The notes under the pieces: model-generated
Database searches by the model: none
What the model was told of the DNA's origin: nothing
What the model saw: only the letters and a program-made list of their open reading frames with translations
Part shown: piece after piece, positions 25,411 to 34,142 of the stretch
Position numbering within the stretch: the first letter of the stretch is position 1
How the letters are laid out: every line of letters begins with the position of its first letter
Origin: Fibrobacter sp. UBA4223
Lineage (GTDB): Bacteria; Fibrobacterota; Fibrobacteria; Fibrobacterales; Fibrobacteraceae
Assembly: GCA_002382975.1 (NCBI GenBank)
Contig: DFTB01000011.1
Location: forward strand, 62,001 to 126,000
Length of the DNA stretch: 64,000 nucleotides
Direction: 5' to 3'
Program-made: the position numbers and the translations under genes

Positions 25411-26208
25411 TTACTGGGCACTTTGTTTTTCATCAATATTTCTGAGAGCATCCAGGATGAGGCTCGTGGTGTCGGACATCTGGTTGATGTTCACGGTGTC
25501 CGGCATCAGGTGGGTATCCAGCTTGAACAGCGTGTCGTCACCCCAGGAGAGCAGCTTTTCCAAGGCATCCGGCCCCGCCAGTTTGCCGCACTTGGCGCAG
25601 CAGATACGGCCGTCCTGGAAGGCGATAAATCCCTTTCCTTCGCCGCTTTCGAAAATAACGGTTCCTGTAATGCGGCTCTTTTCCATAGTCTGAGCAAAAT
25701 CGATAAAGGGCAGCACCCTTCCCGAAGCCAGCAGGGAAAGCCTCTCGAATTCGTCGATGGCCTTGTTCTTGGCGCGAAGACGCCCGGCAACCACCTTGTA
25801 CAGGTACACCATGATGCTCGGGTTCTTTTCCAGGAACGCCACGAACTCGTCGCGGGGGATAATCAGCACGGTGCAGCCGTCTTCGGCGGCAATCACCGTA
25901 TTGCTGGTAGGCTCGTTACAAATGATGGACATTTCGCCGAAGCATCCGCCGCTTTCGATATAGGCCAGCACGCTATAGTGGCCGTCGGGCAGAATCTGTC
26001 CACAAATCTGGGCGCGGCCGCTCTGCAGCACGCAAAAAGCCATTCCTTCGGAATCACCGTTGATAATAATCTCGCCGGCATCATATTCGCGAATCTGCGC
26101 GTTCAGTAACAAAAAGTCGGCGCAGTCCCTGGGGACCTGCTGCAAGAACGGCGTTCCCGATTCGTAGGACGTCGCAATCCAGTCGCCAATACCCGTATGC
26201 TGTTTCAT
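25411..26208 (-). CDS. Cyclic nucleotide-binding domain protein with DUF4388-like C-terminus
   Basis: 265 residues. N-terminal CRP-type cyclic nucleotide-binding fold (about 20-145): AGEIIINGDSEGMAFCVLQSGRAQI, given by its parts GEIIINGDSEG and VLQSGRA; GGCFGEMSII is the phosphate-binding cassette. No CRP-type HTH follows. Instead a DUF4388-like region (MEKSRITGTVIFESGEGKGFIAF, given as TGTVIFESGEGKGFIAF, and FQDGRICCAKCG) is present. A signalling adaptor rather than a DNA-binding regulator is likely. It lies 6 bp downstream of the binding lipoprotein gene. Confidence 0.8.
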   Translation of the reverse strand: MKQHTGIGDWIATSYESGTPFLQQVPRDCADFLLLNAQIREYDAGEIIINGDSEGMAFCVLQSGRAQICGQILPDGHYSVLAYIESGGCFGEMSIICNEPTSNTVIAAEDGCTVLIIPRDEFVAFLEKNPSIMVYLYKVVAGRLRAKNKAIDEFERLSLLASGRVLPFIDFAQTMEKSRITGTVIFESGEGKGFIAFQDGRICCAKCGKLAGPDALEKLLSWGDDTLFKLDTHLMPDTVNINQMSDTTSLILDALRNIDEKQSAQ

Positions 26209-26214
26209 AGTGTG

Positions 26215-27582
26215 TTAAAAATTAAAAATATTTCTGTACCAGCGGGAACCCGAAGCCGCGCTGTCCGCCTTTTCTGAGTCCTTAAAGGCTCCTATCGCCC
26301 AGACGAAATCATTTAGCATCTTTTCGGGTTTTGCCACCGCGCTTTCGTAGAAGTCGTTTCCGCCCCCCGGTCCCTTGCGGCCATCGTTCTGGAACACCCG
26401 CTTTTCCCTAAAGGCCTTGATGCGGGTGACGCGCGGCTCCGCCCCAAGGATTTCCTCTGCGGTGCTGAACATGCCGGGGTTTATCCAGATGTCGGCGGAA
26501 TCGGCCAGCGCAATGACCTGCTCCAGCGGAAGCCTGAGTTCCCGTTCCTCGGTGCCTGCCCACAGGTAGCGCCCGCCTGCATCTTGGATCAGTTGTGCCG
26601 TATAGCTATTGCCACCTGGTGCGTACCACACGCCGCCGTAGCTCATGCCTACAAGCACGCGAGGGCAAGATAGTTCGGAATTCGGAATTCGGAATTCGGA
26701 ACTATTGGCGGGGGAAGTCTCCCCCTCGCTCCCACGTTGTTGCTCGCTACCCCCTCTAGCGGGGGACACCCCCGCAACGCCCCCGTTGCTAGACGAGAGG
26801 GTGTCATTGCGAGCCGAAGGCGAAGCAATCTCTAGTCCAGATTTGTTGAAGGAAGCAAGGTAGTCGGTTTTACTTTGTTCGTAAACAGCACTGGCGAGGG
26901 AGTCCACACCGAACAGCATTCCGAACAACTTAATCCATTCGGCCTTGGCCAGGGGGTGTTCCTCCTGCCATTCCGAAGTCAGCATCAGCGGGAGCCCCAG
27001 GGCCTCTATCCGCTGGTAATCGTCGTAGGCTCCGCCGGTAGCGAAGTTCATGACCAGGTCGGGTTTCAGGTCCATCAGTTTTTCCAGAGAAAGGGTGGGC
27101 CCGCTTCCCACTTCGGCTACTTCGCCCTTCTGGACCCGTTCGTAAAGAACGCTGTCGGCAATGAACTTTCCTTCGCCCACGCCGGCGATGGCGTTCTCTA
27201 GCCCGAGTCGCGTCATGAAGCCCACCTGTGCCGACGACAGCGCCACCGCACGGGCCAGCGGGACCTGCAGGACGGTGGCGCCTTCTAGCCCCTTGGGAAG
27301 GGTGCCGGTGGAGCTGCCCTTCGGCCTCAAGACGAACCGCTTTACCAGGGTGTCGCTCCCTACGATGGAGCGGATTTCGGCCATCTGTTCTCCGCAGGAA
27401 GTGCCGATTTTGAGGTTTTTGCTGTATTGTAGAGGCGGGAGCGGGGCGCAGTCCGCTGCCTTTTTTTCGGGGGCTTTTTCTGGGGAGCAGCTCATCAGGA
27501 GCATGACGGTGGTCGCCAAAAGGGCCGTCCTCGCCCCCAGGACCGGCCCGAAAAATGTGCGTAAAGTGTTGATTTTTAACAT
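26215..27582 (-). CDS. ABC-type iron/cofactor substrate-binding lipoprotein with repeat-derived insertion
   Basis: 455 residues. Lipoprotein signal (ATTVMLLMSC). BtuF/FepB-type periplasmic binding fold: LARAVALSSAQVGFMTRLG, LEKLMDLKPDLVMNF, ADSADIWINPG. It likely binds a siderophore, heme or corrinoid. Residues about 255-305 are foreign to the fold: SGLEIASPSARND is the translation of a common intergenic repeat, and SSEFRIPNSEL is the translation of TTCGGAA heptamers. The insert is in frame and sits in a loop between the two lobes. No permease or ATPase gene lies beside it. Confidence 0.8.
   Translation of the reverse strand: MLKINTLRTFFGPVLGARTALLATTVMLLMSCSPEKAPEKKAADCAPLPPLQYSKNLKIGTSCGEQMAEIRSIVGSDTLVKRFVLRPKGSSTGTLPKGLEGATVLQVPLARAVALSSAQVGFMTRLGLENAIAGVGEGKFIADSVLYERVQKGEVAEVGSGPTLSLEKLMDLKPDLVMNFATGGAYDDYQRIEALGLPLMLTSEWQEEHPLAKAEWIKLFGMLFGVDSLASAVYEQSKTDYLASFNKSGLEIASPSARNDTLSSSNGGVAGVSPARGGSEQQRGSEGETSPANSSEFRIPNSELSCPRVLVGMSYGGVWYAPGGNSYTAQLIQDAGGRYLWAGTEERELRLPLEQVIALADSADIWINPGMFSTAEEILGAEPRVTRIKAFREKRVFQNDGRKGPGGGNDFYESAVAKPEKMLNDFVWAIGAFKDSEKADSAASGSRWYRNIFNF
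26674..26701. repeat. TTCGGAA 7-bp array inside the binding-lipoprotein gene
   Basis: Four identical TTCGGAA heptamers. Next to it lie G/C-rich palindromic blocks (26702-26790) and a TCATTGCGAGCCGAAGG repeat (about 26803-26832). Together they make a roughly 150-bp composite insertion in the coding region. Confidence 0.85.
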
Positions 27583-27659
27583 TTTATGAATTTTTATAGA
27601 CCGCAGGGGCCAAACATAATGTATTTTATATACCTAGAAATTCCTTTTGGGAGTCTTTT

Positions 27660-28520
27660 ATGAAGACAAAAATAACCTCTTTTCTCTGGTCTGCCCTGCT
27701 GTGCGCCATGACTTTTGCGACGGGTGCCTTTGCGGATACCGAATCGGGCTTCTATGAGAAGGAACACATTCGTGGATTTATCTCTATCGGCGCCGACTAC
27801 CGCGGCATGTTCTCGGAGTACCAGAAGTACGTGAACAAGACGGCCTTCTTGAACGGCTACCACAAGGACCCGACGGGCGACAGCACCAAGTATGCCGGCG
27901 AACTGAAGTACGAAACCTTCGATGACTACTACTTCGGCATGCACGTGAACATTGGTGCCCAGTACAAGCAGTTCCTCACCTGGTTCGACATCAACTTCAT
28001 GCCTACCCAGACATCGGAACGCCCCAGTTCTTCTTATACCGCCACCTCCGAAGACGGCTCTACCTCCATGAAGTTCCCGCTCTACGACGTGCGCTGGTTT
28101 GCCTACGGTGCAGACTGGATGTTCGGCTGGAAGCTCTTTGGCGAAAATACTTTCATCAACTTGATTCCCTCCGTCGGTTTCGGTTTCAACCTCATCAATT
28201 TCCACCTGGCTTCCAACTTCGAAGTCTATGACGTGAACGACAAGTCCTCTGTCTCTATGAGGGACCGTTACTACAGCACTTTTGCCTCTACCTTCAATTC
28301 CGAACTGGAATTGCGTCTGGAATTTGGCCCCATCGCTGTGGGTGCCTACGGCGGTTACCGTTGCGTCCGTTACAACGAACTTGAAATCGAAGGCAAGAAG
28401 GTTGATACCGCCTATGGCGACTACGACACCGACAACATCGGTGACACCTGGTTCGTGGGTGTGCGCCTCACCTGGATCTTCCGCAGCGAGTGGCAGAAGA
28501 AACAGGACGACAAGCTTTAA
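27660..28520 (+). CDS. Predicted outer membrane barrel protein
   Basis: 286 residues. Signal peptide MKTKITSFLWSALLCAMTFATGAFA, then aromatic-rich strands (FISIGADYRGMFSEY, WFAYGADWMFGWKLFG, FVGVRLTWIFRSEW). No named family is recognised. A roughly 30-bp tail is followed by a REP-like palindrome at 28551-28598. It is divergent from the lipoprotein operon at 27582. Confidence 0.6.
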   Translation: MKTKITSFLWSALLCAMTFATGAFADTESGFYEKEHIRGFISIGADYRGMFSEYQKYVNKTAFLNGYHKDPTGDSTKYAGELKYETFDDYYFGMHVNIGAQYKQFLTWFDINFMPTQTSERPSSSYTATSEDGSTSMKFPLYDVRWFAYGADWMFGWKLFGENTFINLIPSVGFGFNLINFHLASNFEVYDVNDKSSVSMRDRYYSTFASTFNSELELRLEFGPIAVGAYGGYRCVRYNELEIEGKKVDTAYGDYDTDNIGDTWFVGVRLTWIFRSEWQKKQDDKL

Positions 28521-28550
28521 TCTTCGCCCCGGCAACCATAACTTCAGTAT

Positions 28551-28598
28551 GTCATCCCCGCGACCTGTGGTGAGCGAAGTCGAACCAAGGCGGGGATC
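28551..28598. repeat. REP-like palindrome with extended loop
   Basis: GTCATCCCCG ... CGGGGATC arms around CGACCTGTGGTGAGCGAAGT and CGAACCAAGG. The same loop occurs at 11060-11107. Confidence 0.75.
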
Positions 28599-28604
28599 TT
28601 TCTT

Positions 28605-29300
28605 TTACGACACCCGATTCATCGGCCGCTTGAACAGCTGGTCCAGGGCGTGAATGCGGGTCTCTTTTTTGCTGGGCATACGCGTGTTGATTTTGAATAA
28701 ACTAATATCCGAATAGAGGGAAGGCGGGTTGTTGTTGGCCACATGCTCCATGGCAATATAGTAGGCCGAATTATCCCGCAAGAGGCTGTCCGTTTTCCAG
28801 TGGACCCACCGGTTGCATCTTTCAAAGGCGAAATTCCAGCCCAAGAGCAGCATAGGGATTCCCATTTCGCCGAGCCTGTCGGGCAGGGGCGAGTACTGCC
28901 CCTGGGTGCTGAGGAGTATCACTGCATCTACGTGTCTGTAGGTGGCAAACGTCAGGGCGTCTTCTATCAGGGAAAGGTTCGGTGAGTTGTCCTGACCTCG
29001 TGTGGCGTAGTGAATCTGGAATCCGGCGTAGCGCAGTTCGCGCTCGAGGTTGAAAATACCGTCATTGGTGGAGCCGTAGCTTTTCGGATCCCTGTCGGGG
29101 TGGTAGTAGTGGCAGTCCATCAGGGCGTATTTCTTGGGCGGGTCGAAAAGGCGCAGTGCCTGGTCTCGGGCCCAGTTCTTGATTCCTAGAAAATCCAGGG
29201 TGGAATGGAAGGGGTGGTATTTTCGGTAAAAGGTGTTGACCTTCTTGAGGGTAAAGCCGTCTACGTAGAAGGCGATATGGAAAGGCTGTTTGTGATGCAT
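28605..29300 (-). CDS. NYN-domain (PIN-like) ribonuclease-like protein
   Basis: 231 residues. N-terminal strand IAFYVDGFTL with the first acidic residue, then LSLIEDALTFATY, VDAVILLSTQGQYSPLPDRL and GIPMLLLGW, which follow the acidic-residue layout of NYN/LabA-like domains. These are metal-dependent RNases; the target is unknown. The last acidic positions are less clear, so activity is not certain. The start has AGGAG 6-8 bp upstream. A two-copy structured repeat lies in the upstream region. Confidence 0.72.
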   Translation of the reverse strand: MHHKQPFHIAFYVDGFTLKKVNTFYRKYHPFHSTLDFLGIKNWARDQALRLFDPPKKYALMDCHYYHPDRDPKSYGSTNDGIFNLERELRYAGFQIHYATRGQDNSPNLSLIEDALTFATYRHVDAVILLSTQGQYSPLPDRLGEMGIPMLLLGWNFAFERCNRWVHWKTDSLLRDNSAYYIAMEHVANNNPPSLYSDISLFKINTRMPSKKETRIHALDQLFKRPMNRVS

Positions 29301-29315
29301 ATTTTCTCCTGTAAT

Positions 29316-29437
29316 GACCGCTCGGCCTAGACTCTGGACATCTGTTCAGGGCTGGTCCGAGCTCTCGCAACCGCCTCAGATTAATATCTGAGGCTTGTTG
29401 CTCACTTATGACCGCTCGGCCTAGACTCTGGACATCT
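29316..29437. repeat. Structured repeat element, copy A
   Basis: Direct repeats GACCGCTCGGCCTAGACTCT at 29316 and 29410 flank a unit with GGGCTGG, CTCTCGCAACCGCC and a perfect 8-bp hairpin CCTCAGAT-TAAT-ATCTGAGG (29374-29393). A second copy lies at 59469-59577. The hairpin stems differ by two compensatory pair changes, which suggests selection on structure. Confidence 0.75.
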
Positions 29438-29480
29438 AATACCGAGGCCTGTCGTACATGTATAAAACGGAGATGCAAAA

Positions 29481-29519
29481 CAAAAAGAGCCTGAAAATTT
29501 TCTTTACAGGCTCTTTTTT
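29481..29519. terminator. Bidirectional terminator-like hairpin
   Basis: Stem AAAAAGAGCCTG / CAGGCTCTTTTT with A- and T-runs. It ends the leftward TPR gene (stop at 29550). Confidence 0.85.
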
Positions 29520-29549
29520 ACATAAGTAGGGGGAAAGTTTACAGAATGA

Positions 29550-30485
29550 CTATAATAGTTTCCTCTTTTTCAGGTCGTCCATGAGGGAGCCGGGCATCCA
29601 TTTTTCTAACGACTTGTATTCGGGCGCCTTCAGCTTGTCGCGCCAGGCCTGTGCAGCCTTCTGGTCGCCCTTGTCGTTGTAGATGCGGATCAGGTTCAGC
29701 ACAGAACACCAGTAGCGAATGCTTTTACCGGTGCGCTTGAGGTAACTTTCGGCACTCTGTTCGTAAATCTTTGCGGCCCCGTCATAGCGCTTGAGGCGGT
29801 AGAGCATGTCGGCCTTGATCTGGAGCATCACCGGGTGGGAGGGCGCCTTCTTCAGGCCCCGCTCCGAAAGTTTCAGCCCTGTCTCAAAATCTTCCTTGTC
29901 GTAGTGCATCCAGATAAGCGGCGCAAGGAACAGGGGCCAGAACCGCTTGGAGACTTTGGAGGCGCTGTCCAGCACCGTGAGGTAGTGGCTCCGGTTGTCA
30001 GACTTGAAGGGAAGCCAGCTGAAACTTTGATCTACATAGTAGGCGTAGATGGCGTAGAACGCCTGGGGGTCCAGTTCCTTGGAATCTTCGAACATCTTGG
30101 CGGCGGAGCGGGTTTTCATGGCGCCCTTGATGGAATGCCCCGTCTCGCTTTGCACAAAGCCCAGTTCGAACATCTGGAGCCCTTGCCACAGGCCCTGGGC
30201 CTTGCATTTTTCCAGGCTCTCGCCTGCCTTGAAAAGGGCCGCCGTGTCGCCTAGGTCGTCGTACATGCTTATCCGCACAATGCTTTCGATGACGCAGCCC
30301 GCCCCTTCGTCCTTTGCCTTGAGGGCCTGTGCCGTGTTCAGGGCTGCCTTGTAGTCTAGCGCCATGGTTTCGCCCGTAGCCTTTTCAACAAGCCGTTCCA
30401 GGGAATCGGGCAGGGCGAGGCTCAGGCTTTCGGCAAAGGAAAGTGCTGTTAGTAATAGCGTTATGGCGATGGTGCGCAGGAACAT
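29550..30485 (-). CDS. Exported TPR protein
   Basis: 311 residues. Signal peptide MFLRTIAITLLLTALSFAES. TPR-like helices are most visible near the C-terminus (HPVMLQIKADMLYRLKRYDG, AAKIYEQSAESYLK). It is probably periplasmic; the partner is unknown. The start at 30485 was chosen because the 20 codons upstream are the translation of TTCGGAR heptamers rather than real protein. Confidence 0.72.
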   Translation of the reverse strand: MFLRTIAITLLLTALSFAESLSLALPDSLERLVEKATGETMALDYKAALNTAQALKAKDEGAGCVIESIVRISMYDDLGDTAALFKAGESLEKCKAQGLWQGLQMFELGFVQSETGHSIKGAMKTRSAAKMFEDSKELDPQAFYAIYAYYVDQSFSWLPFKSDNRSHYLTVLDSASKVSKRFWPLFLAPLIWMHYDKEDFETGLKLSERGLKKAPSHPVMLQIKADMLYRLKRYDGAAKIYEQSAESYLKRTGKSIRYWCSVLNLIRIYNDKGDQKAAQAWRDKLKAPEYKSLEKWMPGSLMDDLKKRKLL

Positions 30486-30501
30486 GAAAGCAAATATAGA
30501 A

Positions 30502-30536
30502 TTCGGAGTTCGGAGTTCGGAATTCGGAATTAGGGA
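30502..30536. repeat. 7-bp array, TTCGGAR units
   Basis: TTCGGAG, TTCGGAG, TTCGGAA, TTCGGAA, TTAGGGA in phase, 17 bp upstream of the TPR gene start. The rest of the gap up to 30722 is AT-rich and featureless. Confidence 0.85.
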
Positions 30537-30722
30537 AGAGATCAATTTTTTTGCTCCAAATTGGAATAATCAAAAAATGTTATCAAAATCGTTCAAAAGA
30601 TAAACGAATGCGGCTGCAACTTTTTGACAATCAATACGTTGCAGTAAAAACTTTGCGGCATTGTGGTGGTCGTGCTGTGTCCCCGCGAATTTTACCGAAT
30701 CCCTATTAAATCCTTACACTGC

Positions 30723-30751
30723 TTGCTTTGCGGCGTGCAGAGTGGTATATT
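30723..30751 (+). promoter_or_regulatory. Possible sigma-70-type promoter
   Basis: TTGCTT and TATATT separated by 17 bp, about 38 bp upstream of the small acidic gene. Pattern match only. Confidence 0.35.
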
Positions 30752-30788
30752 CTAGGGCAGGGAGAAACCCATTATGGAGGTAACCGTT

Positions 30789-31022
30789 ATGAACTTGTTC
30801 CATAAGACATCCGCCATAACATTCTCTATCTTGCATCCTGGATTTCAGGTTTTCAAGGACCGTATCCGCGAAGAACTGAGCGCCACCAGCGGCGTTTACC
30901 TGGACGATGTCATGGATGACGATAGTTTGTACAAAATCTATCGCGACGGGGAATCTGCCGAGTTCGTGGTGGCAAGCATCAACGGCCCCATGGTAGATTT
31001 TGACGACGACGAAGCCGCCTAG
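30789..31022 (+). CDS. Small acidic protein of unknown function
   Basis: 77 residues, soluble, with a strongly acidic end (VDFDDDEAA) and an acidic middle (DDVMDDDSLYKIYRDGE). I chose the ATG at 30789 because GGAGG lies 8 bp before it; an ATG at 30774 is the other option. A plausible promoter precedes it. No family is recognised. Confidence 0.6.
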   Translation: MNLFHKTSAITFSILHPGFQVFKDRIREELSATSGVYLDDVMDDDSLYKIYRDGESAEFVVASINGPMVDFDDDEAA

Positions 31023-31102
31023 TGCGGTGATGTATATTTGAACGCACCCTTGGCGGGGACTGTCATGCAGTTTCTCGCCAGGGCGTGCCGTTTGGGCCTG
31101 CC

Positions 31103-32950
31103 TTACTTGGCGGCCTTTTTCTTTTCTTCTTCTTCGGCTGCCTTTTCGGCTTCGAGGCTCGGGATCTTGCAGCCGTTCATGGTCTCGAATTTGCCCTTGC
31201 GGACAGTGACAATCTTCGAGTTGGTGTTGACTCCGCGGCTAAACGTGATGTCGCCGTAGATTCCCTTGAAGTTTGCAGTCTTGTTGATAGTGCCCGTCAG
31301 GTCGTTCGGGTTCTTGCCGAAGGCCGTAAACACGATGTTTGCGGCATCGTAGCTGAGGCCGCTCACCTTGTCTTCGCCGGGCTCTTCGCCCCATTTTTCC
31401 TGGAAGCTCTCGGCGAATTTCTTGTAGGATTCCGATTCGGAATTCATGTCCAGGGCGGGCACGCTGAAGAAGGAACTGTCGGCCAGTTTCTTGCCCTGGA
31501 TCAGGAACTCGCGGCCGTACCAGCCCGATGTTCCGAGCCTGATGCCCGAAATCTTGTTGAAGGCCACCTGGCCCACCATGAGGCCAGCGTCGCCCGGATT
31601 GGTGGCGGGGATGAAGATGCCCGGAATCTCGAAGGTGGAGTCTTGCATGTAGAACCGGCGTTCCTTGGGGCTGATGGCGTCGAGGTCCGTGGCTCCGCGG
31701 GCGATGTTCCGACGGCGATTCAGCTGCTTGAAGCGCACGTCGCGCAAAAGGTCGAATTCCGTCTTGTAGTCGGGCCTGCCCTCTTCGTAGTTCCGGAAGG
31801 CGATGATGGTGCCGCCCCTGCGGTCCACTGCCTGGGTGAAGCTCTGGGACATGGAGGCACCGTAGTCACCGAGTGGCGACAGGATGGCGAATTCCCGAAT
31901 GTTTAGGCACTTGGTGGCGAAGTCGGCGATGCTCTGGGCCAGGTTGTCCATGGTGATGTTCACCTGGAAGATGTTGGGGCTGAGCTTTGCAATACCGTCG
32001 TCGGTGGCGGTGGGGGTCAGCATGGGGATATTCTGGAAATTGCTTCCGAGCCAGGCTGCCACCGTCGCCGCCGGTGCGCTCATGATGGGGCCCACGATGG
32101 CGATGATGCTGTCCTGGCTGATGGCCTGCTGGGTCCGCATGAGGGCGGTGGCCGCGTCTGCCCTGGTGTCGGCGAAGCGGATGTTCACCTTGTCCTTGAG
32201 CTTGGACTGCTCGTGGGCCAAAAACACGCCCTGGACGGCGGCGTTGCCGAATACGGCGAAACTTCCGGAGAGGGGGGCGAGCACCAGCAGGGTGGGCTTG
32301 CCCGAGCCTGCGTCCTTCATGGAGTCCAGGCCCTTCTGGGCGGTGGAGGTCAGGCTTTCGGCGTTGCCGCCGTTAATGACTTTCTTGTACCAGTAGCGGG
32401 CGGCGCGGTAGCGACCGGCGTTCTGGCATTCGCGACCGATCTGGAGTTGCATCCAGCCGATGACTTCCTTGTCGGCGGGGTATTTTTCCAGCAGGTTCTG
32501 GAGCTGGTCCGCGTTCAGCAGGTCGGCGGCCAGGGTCTTGATGAGCACCTCTTTGGTATGGGCTCTGGCGGCCGGGTTCTGGGAGTAGGCGAGAATCCGG
32601 AGCATGGCCTCGACGCCTTCGTAGACGCCACCCTGCTCAATGGTGACGATAGCCTTGGCCAGTTCCATGCGTTCCCGGTATTCCGAGGAAACGTGGTATT
32701 CCAGGAACTTGGAGGTAAGTCCCAGGGCTTCGTCGCGCTTGTGTTCGCGCAGGTAGCATTCCGCAAGCATTACGGAGGCCTGGGCGCCGGCGTGTTTCTT
32801 GAACTGGGACTTGGAAAGTTTCTGCAACTCGGGCACGGCTTCGGCGCACTTGCCGTCCTTGATGAGGGCCTTGGCCTTGTCGATTTCACCGTCGGCGAGG
32901 GCGGCAGTGGAGAGCAGCAATGTAAAAAGGAGGGGTAGGACTCGGTTCAT
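31103..32950 (-). CDS. Periplasmic TPR / type I periplasmic binding protein fusion (LpoA/LivJ-like)
   Basis: 615 residues. Signal peptide MNRVLPLLFTLLLSTAALA. N-terminal TPR-like half (CAEAVPELQKLSKSQFKKH, VMLAECYLREHKRDEALGL). C-terminal half (about 220-590) has the Leu/Ile/Val-binding fold: VLAPLSGSFAVFGNAAVQGV, IAIVGPIMSAPAATVAAWLG, PMLTPTATDDGIAKLSPNIF. This order resembles LpoA, an activator of penicillin-binding proteins, more than a transporter component. The tail is Lys/Glu/Ala-rich. It follows the nucleotidyltransferase-like gene by 12 bp. Confidence 0.78.
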   Translation of the reverse strand: MNRVLPLLFTLLLSTAALADGEIDKAKALIKDGKCAEAVPELQKLSKSQFKKHAGAQASVMLAECYLREHKRDEALGLTSKFLEYHVSSEYRERMELAKAIVTIEQGGVYEGVEAMLRILAYSQNPAARAHTKEVLIKTLAADLLNADQLQNLLEKYPADKEVIGWMQLQIGRECQNAGRYRAARYWYKKVINGGNAESLTSTAQKGLDSMKDAGSGKPTLLVLAPLSGSFAVFGNAAVQGVFLAHEQSKLKDKVNIRFADTRADAATALMRTQQAISQDSIIAIVGPIMSAPAATVAAWLGSNFQNIPMLTPTATDDGIAKLSPNIFQVNITMDNLAQSIADFATKCLNIREFAILSPLGDYGASMSQSFTQAVDRRGGTIIAFRNYEEGRPDYKTEFDLLRDVRFKQLNRRRNIARGATDLDAISPKERRFYMQDSTFEIPGIFIPATNPGDAGLMVGQVAFNKISGIRLGTSGWYGREFLIQGKKLADSSFFSVPALDMNSESESYKKFAESFQEKWGEEPGEDKVSGLSYDAANIVFTAFGKNPNDLTGTINKTANFKGIYGDITFSRGVNTNSKIVTVRKGKFETMNGCKIPSLEAEKAAEEEEKKKAAK

Positions 32951-32962
32951 GATGGGGACAGC

Positions 32963-33277
32963 CTAGTTTTCGGGGGCGGCCTGGACCACGTCGTGTTCTT
33001 TCTTGATCTGTTTCTGGAGGGATTCCGGGAGCTTGACCCAGTCGATGACATCAACTCCGAAGGGGAGTCCGCTTTCGGCGAAGGCCTTTTCCACAGCGGT
33101 CATGGCCTCGAAGGAAAGGGGCTTGTCGGTGATGACTGCCAGTTCCAGTTGGGTGTCGGGGGTCAGGTCCACGCCCGTAACCCGGGCGCCGTATGCCCAG
33201 ACCTCGAGACCCTCGAAATGAAGGCCCACGATTCGCTGGACAGTTTCCAATTGATCGGTTTCTAAGCAAAGTGCCAT
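32963..33277 (-). CDS. Degenerate MNT-type nucleotidyltransferase-like protein
   Basis: 104 residues. The pattern VWAYGARVTG ... TQLELAVITDKPL ... AFAESGLPFGVDVIDW follows minimal nucleotidyltransferases, but GSR has become GAR and the catalytic D-x-D strand reads LEL. It is therefore probably inactive, or a binding partner only. No HEPN partner gene is adjacent; it sits between tmk and the TPR/binding-protein fusion. Confidence 0.6.
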   Translation of the reverse strand: MALCLETDQLETVQRIVGLHFEGLEVWAYGARVTGVDLTPDTQLELAVITDKPLSFEAMTAVEKAFAESGLPFGVDVIDWVKLPESLQKQIKKEHDVVQAAPEN

Positions 33278-33421
33278 AGTGCCTCAAAATATAGATAAAG
33301 CCAGGGGTCAAGGTCCCCGAAGTCGGTGAAACTGGCCCAAAGCGGTATTTTTACTGCACAAATGTATAAAATTTGCAGGATGAATGGCTTCTTGAATCAG
33401 TAAATTGCCTGTTGGCGGGTA

Positions 33422-34072
33422 TCAGGGCGTACGGGCCTCGCCCTGTAGCCTTGCCTTGACCAGCTTGTACAGGTCTGCAAAGACCTGGTCGGGACTCCGG
33501 TCGGCGTCGATGGCGGAAACGCAGTCCGGGTAGTCGCGGGCCGCGGCAAGGTAACCCTTGCGCACCCGTTCGAAAAAGTCCGCCTTTTCTTGCTCCAGCC
33601 GATCGGGTGCTTCGCCCCGCCTTGCGGTGCGAGCGCGGCCCCGCTCCACGGCGATGTCCAGCACAACGGTCAGCTCCGGAAAGCAGCCGTCGCAGGTCAG
33701 TTCCGTCAGCCGCTGGACCTGCTCGGCCCCAAGACCCCGGGCGTACCCCTGGTAGGCAAACGTGCTCCAGGCGAAACGGTCGGCGATGACGATTTTTCCC
33801 GCGTCGAGGGCTGGCTGGATGATTTCGGCGATGACCTGTGCCCGTGCGGCGTTGTACAGCAAGAGCTCCGTCTTGTCGGCCATGACGCCCTTGAAACTCG
33901 GGTCCAGCAAAATCTCCCGGATCCGTTCCGAAATCTTTGCGCCGCCGGGTTCCCGCAGCTTCACCACAGAATAGCCTTCTTTTGTGAGGGCGTCGATAAG
34001 CATGTCTATCTGGGTGGACTTGCCGGAACCGTCGATGCCTTCTAGGCTAAAAAAGCGCTTTGCCGTTTTCAT
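33422..34072 (-). CDS. tmk: Thymidylate kinase
   Basis: 216 residues. P-loop FFSLEGIDGSGKSTQ, REPGG, DRFAWSTFAYQGYARGLG and a basic lid (ARTARRGEAPDRLE) are typical. It phosphorylates dTMP to dTDP. The ATG at 34072 starts MKTAKRFFSLEG; the frame stays open for 120 codons upstream, but that stretch overlaps the small secreted peptide gene in another frame and is rejected. Confidence 0.95.
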   Translation of the reverse strand: MKTAKRFFSLEGIDGSGKSTQIDMLIDALTKEGYSVVKLREPGGAKISERIREILLDPSFKGVMADKTELLLYNAARAQVIAEIIQPALDAGKIVIADRFAWSTFAYQGYARGLGAEQVQRLTELTCDGCFPELTVVLDIAVERGRARTARRGEAPDRLEQEKADFFERVRKGYLAAARDYPDCVSAIDADRSPDQVFADLYKLVKARLQGEARTP

Positions 34073-34086
34073 GGCTGTAAATATGC

Positions 34087-34111
34087 AAAAAAAAGCGCCC
34101 GTTGTGGGCGC
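34087..34111 (-). terminator. Terminator of the small secreted repeat peptide gene
   Basis: Stem GCGCCC / GGGCGC with an 8-A run on the left (U-run on the minus strand). Confidence 0.8.
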
Positions 34112-34142
34112 CTGGTCCTGACAAGGACCCTTTTCGGAAATG

